Source: CAZADH01 sp964483805
GTDB taxonomy: Bacteria; Muiribacteriota; Ozemobacteria; Ozemobacterales; Ozemobacteraceae
Direction of reading: 5' to 3'
Assembly (NCBI GenBank): GCA_964483805.1
Contig: CAZADH010000344.1
Coordinates: 1 to 5,965, forward strand
DNA length: 5,965 bases
Below the pieces are notes generated by a model. The model searched no databases and was not told the origin of the DNA. It saw only the letters and a program-made list of their open reading frames with translations. The translations under genes and the position numbers were made by a program. This document shows, in pieces, positions 1-5,817 of this stretch. How positions within the stretch are numbered: position 1 is the first letter of the stretch; every line of letters starts with the position of its first letter.

Positions 1-102
1 CAACACCTCGACCAGGGTCATGCCGCACACACGCCACCGCGCGCGCCGCGTAAACGCGGCGCGCGATGGCACGGTCAGGTTGTCGGTCTGGTTATGATGC
101 AT
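1..102 (-). CDS. Prepilin-like protein, N-terminal fragment (runs off the window)
   Basis: Only the first 34 codons are in the window. The reading frame opens at an ATG (100-102) with an in-frame TGA just upstream, and ends at the window edge with residues RVCG|MTLVEVL. This matches a class III (type IV prepilin) signal. There is a basic leader with several Arg, a Gly before the cleavage site, then a hydrophobic helix start with Glu at +5. Proteins of this type are processed by the prepilin peptidase PilD/GspO and assemble into type IV pili, pseudopili of type II secretion, or competence pili. The leader would be about 27 residues, which is long but not unprecedented. There is no clear Shine-Dalgarno sequence, and an internal GTG or ATG start is possible. 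Which pilin subfamily (PilV, FimT, GspH/I-like) cannot be decided because the rest is outside. The coding start overlaps a strong palindrome at 40-65. Confidence 0.6.
   Translation of the reverse strand, partial: MHHNQTDNLTVPSRAAFTRRARWRVCGMTLVEVL
40..65. repeat. Perfect 11-bp inverted repeat with a 4-nt loop
   Basis: Positions 40-50 and 55-65 are exact reverse complements built of CG-rich sequence around the loop TAAA. The repeat lies inside the region encoding the charged leader of the prepilin-like protein. No T-run follows on either strand, so it does not look like an intrinsic terminator. It could fold in the mRNA and restrain early translation, or it could be a protein-binding palindrome. 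It may also simply reflect the Ala/Arg codons there. Confidence 0.6.
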
Positions 103-103
103 G

Positions 104-121
104 GCCCGATCTCAGTCGGGC
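104..121 (-). promoter_or_regulatory. Small hairpin abutting the prepilin-like start codon
   Basis: On the minus strand GCCCGA and TCGGGC form a 6-bp stem around CTGAGA, and the stem ends one base before the ATG at 102. No good ribosome binding site is visible outside the hairpin. Folding here would therefore interfere with initiation, or the repeat could be an operator overlapping the transcription start of the promoter just upstream. The role is inferred; only the inverted repeat is seen. Confidence 0.35.
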
Positions 122-124
122 AGT

Positions 125-151
125 ATGATACCACGTCTTGGGTCGGGTCAA
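125..151 (-). promoter_or_regulatory. Candidate promoter for the prepilin-like gene
   Basis: The minus strand carries an extended -10, TGG followed by TATCAT (125-130, five of six consensus bases). A -35-like TTGACC lies at 146-151. The spacer is 15 nt, shorter than ideal, but an extended -10 tolerates this. An alternative pairing of TTGACC with CATACT (122-127) gives 18 nt. Transcription would begin near 118, within the hairpin at 104-121. Confidence 0.45.
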
Positions 152-173
152 CGCCGTCTGCTTGATGATTCTC

Positions 174-193
174 GGTGAAGGAAACGCTTCACC
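174..193 (-). terminator. Hairpin over the stop codon of the small membrane protein gene
   Basis: GGTGAAG and CTTCACC form a 7-bp stem with a 6-nt loop, and the stop codon (189-191) is inside one arm. It is the only obvious structure at the 3' end of this gene. No U-run follows it on the minus strand, so it is at best a weak or Rho-assisted terminator, or an mRNA-end stabiliser. Confidence 0.3.
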
Positions 194-449
194 AACCAAG
201 CGCGAACTTCATCACCACCAAGAGCGTGACCACAATGGCCATGTAGGTGAGCTTCGAGCCGAGTTGCTGGTCACCGGCGTACCGCTCCGGCACCGCCGCT
301 GCTCCGTTCGGCAACGAAACCGGCGCGTCGACGACGGTGCGATCCTCGGGGGTCTCGGGCGCCGCTGCCCCGGGCTCGCCGCCGGGCACGGGCACAGCAT
401 CGGCATTTGGCTCGGAACGACGTTGGCGATACGCTTTGCGGGATGACAT
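189..449 (-). CDS. Small protein with C-terminal membrane anchor, unknown function
   Basis: This 86-residue protein is not recognised. Its N-terminal 15 residues are basic (RKAYRQRR). Residues about 20-60 are Pro/Ala/Glu-rich and probably disordered. Residues about 66-85 form one hydrophobic helix (TYMAIVVTLLVVMKFALGW) ending at the C-terminus, so it looks tail-anchored in the inner membrane with a cytoplasmic N-terminus. The start is set by a strong AGGAGG (457-462) seven bases before the ATG. The frame stays open upstream to 596, but that extension reads through the leader RNA and lacks a comparable ribosome binding site. The gene sits behind promoter A and leader element A, whose near twin precedes the trehalose operon. 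A role in the same stress response is therefore inferred. Nothing in the protein itself indicates a reaction or partner. Confidence 0.75.
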   Translation of the reverse strand: MSSRKAYRQRRSEPNADAVPVPGGEPGAAAPETPEDRTVVDAPVSLPNGAAAVPERYAGDQQLGSKLTYMAIVVTLLVVMKFALGW

Positions 450-456
450 GACGGGT

Positions 457-462
457 CCTCCT
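457..462 (-). promoter_or_regulatory. Strong ribosome binding site deciding the small protein start
   Basis: AGGAGG lies seven bases before the ATG at 449. It is the best Shine-Dalgarno match in the window and argues for the 86-residue product over the longer in-frame reading. Confidence 0.8.
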
Positions 463-471
463 GTCTTCGGT

Positions 472-588
472 TCAGCACAAACCGACGGCCACGAGGCAAC
501 CGGCGACGCCGACAAAGCCGCGCCCGAAAACGCCACCCGAAAACAACGGGCCGCCGTCTGCCTCATTTGCAGATGGCGGCCCGACCAT
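472..588 (-). CDS. Possible 38-residue leader peptide ORF
   Basis: An ATG (586-588) lies seven bases after an AGAGGA (596-601), in the 5' arm of hairpin 2 of leader element A. The frame begins MVGPPS, has a Gly/Val-rich hydrophobic end, and stops 22 nt before the ATG of the small membrane protein. The ribosome binding site, ATG and first six codons are repeated in the leader of the trehalose operon, where the frame then diverges and overlaps otsA. Translation here would open hairpin 2 and cover the 5' arm of the terminator. Because conservation includes third codon positions and ends with the hairpin, RNA structure explains it better than a conserved peptide. Treat this as a candidate only. 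Confidence 0.25.
   Translation of the reverse strand: MVGPPSANEADGGPLFSGGVFGRGFVGVAGCLVAVGLC
540..583 (-). terminator. Intrinsic terminator in leader A (candidate attenuator)
   Basis: On the minus strand a 15-position stem forms between the arms at 569-583 and 547-561, with one A-C mismatch, a 7-nt loop (AAAUGAG), and the tract UUGUUUU at 540-546. The GC-rich stem and U-tract are the hallmarks of Rho-independent termination. The orientation is clear, because no T-run follows on the plus strand. The stem shares its 5' arm with the 3' arm of hairpin 2 of leader element A (571-576) and the loop (577-584), so the two structures exclude each other. It would end the promoter A transcript after about 87 nt. 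It could also stop readthrough from the otsAB-treS-antiporter operon, which has no other visible terminator. Confidence 0.75.
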
Positions 589-626
589 CTCGTCATCCTC
601 TGAGGCTGATGCCCCAGACCACTTAT
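571..626 (-). promoter_or_regulatory. Leader RNA element A, two hairpins, related to element B
   Basis: The element starts at the predicted transcription start with AUAAGUGGU. Hairpin 1 (600-617) pairs CUGGGGC with GCCUCAG around AUCA. A linker containing AGAGGA follows. Hairpin 2 (571-590) pairs AGAUGG with CCAUCU around the 8-nt loop UCGGGCCG. Compared with element B, three blocks match almost base for base (the first 16 nt, the AGAGGAU linker, and 18 nt of hairpin 2). Differences fall in loop 1, the short linker, or as changes that keep pairing. The 3' part overlaps the terminator stem, which suggests a switch between hairpin 2 and termination. I do not recognise it as a described riboswitch or sRNA. 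A stand-alone sRNA of about 87 nt is the main alternative. Confidence 0.65.
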
Positions 627-632
627 GCCCTA

Positions 633-661
633 AGTGTATTGACGCCGCGTCTTCCTGTCAA
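633..661 (-). promoter_or_regulatory. Promoter A, sigma-70 type
   Basis: TTGACA (656-661) is a perfect -35. After exactly 17 nt comes TACACT (633-638), a four-of-six -10. The predicted start is A626, six bases further, which is the first base of leader element A. The -35 begins only 17 nt after the antiporter stop codon. The layout is the same as promoter B, including spacer length and the GC before the start. Confidence 0.8.
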
Positions 662-678
662 GGGACCCCATCGCAAGA

Positions 679-1791
679 TCAGTCGTGCGGCACGGTTCGC
701 AAGAGCAGCGAACTGGCCAGCGAGACGAGAATGATGATCAGGATGATCGCCAGATAAAGCTCCTTGGCGATGATCTGGTGGTCGAACCCGAAACTCGCGG
801 CCACGATCCCGAAGCTCAACTGGTAGTTGAACACCAGGCCGGCAAAACGACTGAAGCGCCGGCGGTAATACCAACGAAACGCCTGATAGGTGCCCAGGAA
901 CTTGAGACCAAAGGCCACGACACCAAGAACTACAATGTATTTATAAATTCCGGGTGATAGCGAACCGATGCTGACCGACAATCCGGCCTTGAAAAAGAAG
1001 ACCGGTGCCATCAGACCAAAAACGATCGACTTGAGCTTGGCCTCGAGCTGTTCGTGCGCGTGCATGGTTGACGAAAAGAACATGCCGGCCAGAAAAGCAA
1101 GAATCGAGACATGGACCTTGGCCTGCTCGGCCACGACCACCAGGCTCAGCAACAGCAGCATGATGAAGCGAACGCCAAACTCGATACGGTCCTGGTGATA
1201 GCGCGCAAAGAACCACTGACCGAGCCGCGGCAAGTGCAACAACGAAAACACCACCACGGCGACGAGGATGACCGACGAAACGCTCAAACCCTCGAAGAGA
1301 ATGGCCAACCCCAACATGCTGATCACATCGACGACCATGGCCGCGCTGAGGATGACCTGCCCGGGTTTCCGCGCCAACAGGCCCCGTTCGCTGAGAATCG
1401 AGTAGACCAGCGCCAGCGATGTCGTCGACAGGGCGATGGCCACCAACGCCGCGGGGCGACGTCCGAACGACCAGAAGCCCTGCATCAGAGCGAAAATGCC
1501 GAGAAACGGCACGAGAAACGACACCAGACCGATGGTCACACTTCGCTGCGCCGTGCGCCGCAGCAGCGCCATGTCGGTCTCGAACCCGGCAAAAAACATG
1601 ATGCCGAGCAGACCGAAGGTGGCGAACATCTCGATCCAGGGTGCCGGCGTGATGCCGAACAGATTCGCACCCACGACCCCGGCAACGATCTCGGCGATCG
1701 CCACCGAGACGCCGACTTCGAGCGAGAAAACGCCGGCACAAAAAATGAGAAGGCTGACCAGCACACTGTGACCGACCGCACCGTGGTTCAT
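679..1791 (-). CDS. CPA2-family monovalent cation/proton antiporter, KefB/NapA-like, no RCK domain
   Basis: This 370-residue protein is almost entirely hydrophobic helices, as in the Na+/H+ exchanger domain of CPA2 transporters, which exchange K+ or Na+ for H+ across the inner membrane. Typical landmarks are GFETDMALL (69-77), STTSLALVYSIL (122-133, the unwound helix region), the ion-binding Asp155 in AAMVVDVISM, APVFFFKAGL (262-271) and the buried Lys297 in GLKFLG. Many CPA2 members have two adjacent Asp at the site, but here only one is present (VD). KefC-like proteins also have one (QD). The protein ends after the last helix, so there is no C-terminal TrkA-N/RCK domain and no glutathione or nucleotide gating as in KefB/KefC. 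The ATG at 1791 begins 2 nt after the treS stop. A TTG two codons earlier overlaps that stop as TTGA and could be used instead. Either implies translational coupling, since no ribosome binding site is evident. Ion specificity cannot be told. Confidence 0.85.
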   Translation of the reverse strand: MNHGAVGHSVLVSLLIFCAGVFSLEVGVSVAIAEIVAGVVGANLFGITPAPWIEMFATFGLLGIMFFAGFETDMALLRRTAQRSVTIGLVSFLVPFLGIFALMQGFWSFGRRPAALVAIALSTTSLALVYSILSERGLLARKPGQVILSAAMVVDVISMLGLAILFEGLSVSSVILVAVVVFSLLHLPRLGQWFFARYHQDRIEFGVRFIMLLLLSLVVVAEQAKVHVSILAFLAGMFFSSTMHAHEQLEAKLKSIVFGLMAPVFFFKAGLSVSIGSLSPGIYKYIVVLGVVAFGLKFLGTYQAFRWYYRRRFSRFAGLVFNYQLSFGIVAASFGFDHQIIAKELYLAIILIIILVSLASSLLLRTVPHD

Positions 1792-1793
1792 CG

Positions 1794-3446
1794 TCAATCC
1801 CGCAGCAATGAGAACCAGAAGAACCCATGCGGACCGAGAGTTACAAAGTATGGCAACTGACCGATGCGCGGGAAGCGCACTCCGCCAAAGGGTTCCTGGG
1901 GCACGAACCCGGCGAATTCACGCAGATCCATTTCGCACGGCTGCGGAAACCGCGAGAGGTTGGCAATAATCAGCACGATCTGGTCATCGAGCCGGCGCAA
2001 AAACGAGAACACCGCCTTGTTCGTGTTCGGCACGAAACGCAGCTCGCCCCGCCCGAAGGCGGGAAACCGCCGGCGCACCTTGAGCAAACGCCGCACCCAG
2101 TTCAACAGTGAGGTCGGCACCCGTTTCTGAGACTCGACGTTGATGTGGTCGTACGAATACACCGGGTCGACGATCACCGGCGCATACAACTGTGCCGCAT
2201 CGGCCTTCGAGAACCCGGCGTTGCGATCCATCGACCACTGCATCGGCGTGCGCACCCCGTTGCGATCGCCCAGGTAGATGTTGTCGCCCATGCCCAGTTC
2301 GTCGCCGTAGTAGAGTATCGGCGAACCCGGCAACGAGAAGAGCAACCCATGCAACAACTCGATCTGGCGCCGACCGTTGAGCAGCAGTGGCGCCAACCGG
2401 CGGCGAATGCCAAGGTTCAACCGCATGCGCGGGTCATGGGCGTACTCGGCGTAGAGATAGTCGCGCTCGGCATCGGTCACCATCTCGAGGGTCAATTCAT
2501 CGTGGTTGCGCAGAAAGATGCCCCACTGGCAACTCGCTGGTAAAGACGGCGTATTGCGCAACGTCTCTTCGATCGGCTCCTTGTCTTCCTTCCGCAGCGC
2601 CATGAACATGCGCGGCATCAGGGGGAAATGAAAAGCCATGTGGAACTCGTCGCCGTTGCCGAAATACGGCAACAGGTCCGCGGGCCACTGGTTCGCTTCC
2701 GCCAGTAGAATGCGCCCCGGGTAGTTCGCATCGATGAAGCGGCGCAATTCCTTGCAGAACGCGTGGGTGGCCGGCAGGTTCTCGCAATTGGTCCCTTCGC
2801 TCTCGAACAGATACGGAACCGCATCGACCCTGAAACCGTCGAGCCCCTGGTCGAGCCAGAACCGCACGACATCGCACATCGCCGCCCGCACCGCCGGGTT
2901 CTCGTAATTGAGATCGGGTTGGTGCCGGAAGAACCGATGCCAGTAGTATTTCTTCGCCACCGGATCCCATTCCCAATTCGACGACTCGGTGTCTTTGAAG
3001 ATGATGCGGGCCTGGCGGTAGCGCGTTGGGGAATCGCTCCAGACGTACCAGTCGCGGTAGGGCGAGTCTGCCGACTTGCGCGCTTCCTGAAACCACGGAT
3101 GCTGATCGGAGGTGTGATTCATCACCAGATCGGCAAGCACCCGCAGTCCGAGCCGATGCGCCTCGTCGAGAAAACGGCGAAAATCGACCATCGTGCCGTA
3201 ATGCGGGTGCACCCCGCAGAAATCGGCGATGTCATAGCCATCGTCGCGCAGCGGCGACGGAAAGAACGGCAACAGCCACACACAGTCGACGCCCAGATCG
3301 GCCAGATACGGCAGTTTCTCGGTCAACCCCTGGAAATCACCGATACCGTCACCGTTCCCGTCGAAGAAACAGCGGACGTGCACCTCGTAGAACACGGCAT
3401 CCCGATACCACAATGGCGCAGGCGCCAGCACAGACGCATTATGCAT
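1794..3446 (-). CDS. treS: Trehalose synthase (maltose alpha-D-glucosyltransferase), GH13
   Basis: This 550-residue cytoplasmic enzyme interconverts maltose and trehalose by intramolecular rearrangement (EC 5.4.99.16). The GH13 barrel is clear. Region I is DLVMNH (106-111). The nucleophile is Asp208 in GFRVDAVPYL, the acid/base is Glu250 in LLAEANQWP, and the transition-state Asp316 is in FLRNHDELT. TreS-specific features are the N-terminal WYRDAVFYEVHVRCFFD, the run from DELGMGDNIYLGDRNG to TPMQWS (382-405), and SLLNWVRRLL before the C-terminal beta domain. The length matches stand-alone TreS of about 550-600 residues, and no maltokinase (Pep2) domain is fused. The gene begins 17 nt after the otsAB stop. 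A GGAG lies 12 nt before the ATG, a rather long spacing. With OtsAB upstream, TreS could work either way: making trehalose from maltose, or turning trehalose into maltose for glycogen metabolism. GlgE, Pep2, TreY and TreZ are not in the window. Confidence 0.93.
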   Translation of the reverse strand: MHNASVLAPAPLWYRDAVFYEVHVRCFFDGNGDGIGDFQGLTEKLPYLADLGVDCVWLLPFFPSPLRDDGYDIADFCGVHPHYGTMVDFRRFLDEAHRLGLRVLADLVMNHTSDQHPWFQEARKSADSPYRDWYVWSDSPTRYRQARIIFKDTESSNWEWDPVAKKYYWHRFFRHQPDLNYENPAVRAAMCDVVRFWLDQGLDGFRVDAVPYLFESEGTNCENLPATHAFCKELRRFIDANYPGRILLAEANQWPADLLPYFGNGDEFHMAFHFPLMPRMFMALRKEDKEPIEETLRNTPSLPASCQWGIFLRNHDELTLEMVTDAERDYLYAEYAHDPRMRLNLGIRRRLAPLLLNGRRQIELLHGLLFSLPGSPILYYGDELGMGDNIYLGDRNGVRTPMQWSMDRNAGFSKADAAQLYAPVIVDPVYSYDHINVESQKRVPTSLLNWVRRLLKVRRRFPAFGRGELRFVPNTNKAVFSFLRRLDDQIVLIIANLSRFPQPCEMDLREFAGFVPQEPFGGVRFPRIGQLPYFVTLGPHGFFWFSLLRD

Positions 3447-3463
3447 ACGTTGTCAATACTCCG

Positions 3464-5647
3464 TCACTCGACAAAACGCCGCAGGAACTTCCGGGTTGCC
3501 GCGACGTCGGGCACGCGAAAGAAGGCACCGGTTGTCCCCGATCCCACGTGAACGGCGAAGCCTTCCGGTGGCAGGTGGGCGAACAGGTCTTCATCGGTGC
3601 GGTCGTCACCAAACGCAATGATGGCCGGCACCTCGTCTGCCCTTTCGAGCAGCGACCGCACCACCAACCCCTTGTGGATGCCCTGTTGCCGCACCTCGAT
3701 CACCTTGTGCCCCTGCAGGATGTTGATCGGCAAACCCGGCATGTTGCCGAGAAACTCGACCAGGTCGCCGGCGCGGATCGTACCCAGTTCGGGCTCCGCC
3801 ATGCGGTAGTGCCAGGCCAGACCGGCGCTCTTCTCCTCGATCATCGAACCCGGGGTATCGCCCGTGAACTGCTCCATGATCGCCCGCACCTGTTCCTTCC
3901 AGACCGGCAGTTCATCGGAGCGGGACTGCCACGGTTCCTTCGCGCCGAACCGTGACCAGAAGCCATGTTCCGCGTGCAGACCGAGCGGCAGGTCACCCAG
4001 CCACCGTTGCAGCGTCTCGCGGTTGCGACCGCTGACGATGTGCACGGCCAGATCGCGCTGCTCGGCCAGTCGCCGCAACAACCAGCGCAACTCCGGATCG
4101 GGCGCGGCCAGATTCGGCGTGCGCGCGAACGGGACCAGGGTGCCGTCGTAGTCGAGAATGAGCACGCGACTCGGCCGGGCGTTGAATCGCTCGATCAACC
4201 TCGACAGTTCACTCTCGCCAGACACCGCCACTTGCGGCAACCCCTGCCGTTCGGGAACATTGTGCAGCGCCGCCAGATTCGCCGCGTGCCAATGAAACGC
4301 ATCGAACGCCGCAACCCGCTGGCGCAGACTGCGCATCCGCGTCTGTTGCTCCTCTTCGGGCATGATCAGCGCTCGTTTGATGCTCGCCGCGAAAAGGTCG
4401 ACGTCGTACGGGTTGATGATCAGAGCCTCAGCCAGTTCGGACGCGGCCCCGGCAAACTCACTGAGCAGCAAGACGCCCCGTTCGTCGGGACGTGAGGCGA
4501 TGAATTCCTTGGCGACCAGGTTCATGCCGTCGCGCAGCGGCGTCACCAACATCACCGACGCAGCACGGTATAACGCGACGAGCTGGGCTGGGGTCACGGC
4601 CTTGTACAGATAGTGCATGGGCACGCTGGTGGCGCTGCCGAATCGACCGTTGATGCGGCCGGCCATCTCGTCGAGTTCGCGCCGCAGGTGTGCGTACGAC
4701 TCGACCTTGTCGCGCGACGGCACCACGACCTGAACGAAGCGCACCTTGTCGCGCATGTGTGGCTCGCGCTCGAGAAACCGCTCGAACGCCATCATCCGCC
4801 GCGGCAGGCCCTTGGTGTAATCGAGCCGATCGACCCCGAGCAACAGCCGGCGTTCGTCACTGCGCGCGACCAGCGCTTCGGCCTCGGCCAACACGGCCGG
4901 TGAGCGCGCCAGCGTGTCGAAGCTCTCGCAGTCGATGCCGATCGGAAACACCCGCAACGCCACGGTACGCCCGGCAAACACGACCTGTTCCTTGCCCGCT
5001 TCGAGATCGATGGTGTGCAACAACGATTTGCCGAAGTGGCGCAGATAGGCATAGGTGTGAAACCCGATGACGTCAGCGCCCAACATGCCCTCGAGCACTT
5101 CGGCCCGCCACGGCAGGATGCGAAACACTTCCGACGACGGGAAGGGGATGTGCAAAAAGAAGCCGATGCGCGCGGCCGGCAGACGCTGACGCAGCAACAA
5201 CGGTAGCAACGACAACTGGTAGTCCTGCACCCAGATGATGTCGCCGTCGCGATACTGCTCGACCACCGCGTCGCAGAACTTGCGGTTCACCTCGGCATAG
5301 GTGCGCCAATGGGCCCAGGCATCGCGATCGATCTTGTCGATCAGGTAGTGATAGAGAGGCCACAATACGCCGTTCGAGAAACCATCGTAATACTTTGTAA
5401 TGTCACCCGCGGTCAGGTAGACCGGGACCATCCGCGCCACGTGCAACTGCTGCCCCAGTTCGGCCTTCTGCTCGTCGGTCAACCGCGACACATCACCGGG
5501 CCAGCCGATCCACAACGAATCACTCTTGCCGTGCGGTCCCTGCATGGCGGTGACCAGGCCGCCGCTCGACGGCACCACGTGAACCGCCCGATGATCGACC
5601 GCCACCGTCACCGGCAGGCGGTTCGAGACAACAAGAACCCGTGCCAT
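3464..5647 (-). CDS. Bifunctional trehalose-6-phosphate synthase/phosphatase (OtsA-OtsB fusion)
   Basis: This 727-residue protein carries both steps of the OtsAB route: UDP-glucose plus glucose-6-phosphate to trehalose-6-phosphate, then dephosphorylation to trehalose. Residues 1-465 are the GT20 synthase. They include SNRLPV (8-13), SGGLV (28-32), WIGWPGD (46-52), HIPFPSSEVFR (166-176), GFHTYAYLRHF (195-205), GVDRLDYTKG with Arg274 and Lys279 for phosphate binding, and DGMNLVAKEF (373-382). Residues 490-727 are a HAD phosphatase. They include motif I DYDGTL (499-504, Asp499 nucleophile), SGRN (539-542), Lys648/Lys659 and GDDRTDEDLF (680-689). All catalytic acids are present, so both halves should be active. 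The usual HDYHL-type motif reads QDYQL (141-145), keeping the Asp. The start at 5647 has GGAGG five bases upstream and begins directly with MARVLVVSNRLPV. An upstream in-frame ATG at 5674 would add nine unconserved residues. First gene of the trehalose operon, behind promoter B and leader element B. Confidence 0.95.
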   Translation of the reverse strand: MARVLVVSNRLPVTVAVDHRAVHVVPSSGGLVTAMQGPHGKSDSLWIGWPGDVSRLTDEQKAELGQQLHVARMVPVYLTAGDITKYYDGFSNGVLWPLYHYLIDKIDRDAWAHWRTYAEVNRKFCDAVVEQYRDGDIIWVQDYQLSLLPLLLRQRLPAARIGFFLHIPFPSSEVFRILPWRAEVLEGMLGADVIGFHTYAYLRHFGKSLLHTIDLEAGKEQVVFAGRTVALRVFPIGIDCESFDTLARSPAVLAEAEALVARSDERRLLLGVDRLDYTKGLPRRMMAFERFLEREPHMRDKVRFVQVVVPSRDKVESYAHLRRELDEMAGRINGRFGSATSVPMHYLYKAVTPAQLVALYRAASVMLVTPLRDGMNLVAKEFIASRPDERGVLLLSEFAGAASELAEALIINPYDVDLFAASIKRALIMPEEEQQTRMRSLRQRVAAFDAFHWHAANLAALHNVPERQGLPQVAVSGESELSRLIERFNARPSRVLILDYDGTLVPFARTPNLAAPDPELRWLLRRLAEQRDLAVHIVSGRNRETLQRWLGDLPLGLHAEHGFWSRFGAKEPWQSRSDELPVWKEQVRAIMEQFTGDTPGSMIEEKSAGLAWHYRMAEPELGTIRAGDLVEFLGNMPGLPINILQGHKVIEVRQQGIHKGLVVRSLLERADEVPAIIAFGDDRTDEDLFAHLPPEGFAVHVGSGTTGAFFRVPDVAATRKFLRRFVE

Positions 5648-5651
5648 GGAT

Positions 5652-5658
5652 ACCTCCC
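5652..5658 (-). promoter_or_regulatory. Ribosome binding site of the OtsA-OtsB gene
   Basis: GGGAGGT with its GGAGG core five bases before the ATG at 5647 selects that start over the in-frame ATG at 5674, which would place the ribosome binding site inside the coding sequence. Confidence 0.75.
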
Positions 5659-5817
5659 GTGCGCATTGGTGCACAGGCTGCCGGACCGGGCCAGACCAGC
5701 GGACGCAACACGCCCACTGCGCGCATCGTGCACGGGCGGGTCACGCAACGGAACCGGCAACCACAGCGACGGCAGACGAAACGCACGAACGGCGAATGTC
5801 ACCGACCGCTGCAACGA

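Noticed and set aside
450..596. N-terminal extension making the small membrane protein 135 residues long
   Set aside because: It reads through the leader RNA and terminator and has no good ribosome binding site, whereas AGGAGG sits seven bases before the ATG at 449.
941..1828. Minus-strand 295-codon open frame in another phase of the antiporter gene
   Set aside because: Arg/Gly/His-rich shadow of a GC-rich gene. The other frame gives a coherent 12-helix-type transporter.
1111..1860. Plus-strand 249-codon open frame
   Set aside because: It is antisense to the antiporter and rich in Gln, His, Arg and Glu, as expected from the complement of hydrophobic codons. No family resemblance.
5648..5674. 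Upstream ATG adding nine residues to the OtsA-OtsB fusion
   Set aside because: The added residues are unlike the family N-terminus, and the clear ribosome binding site at 5652-5658 serves the ATG at 5647.
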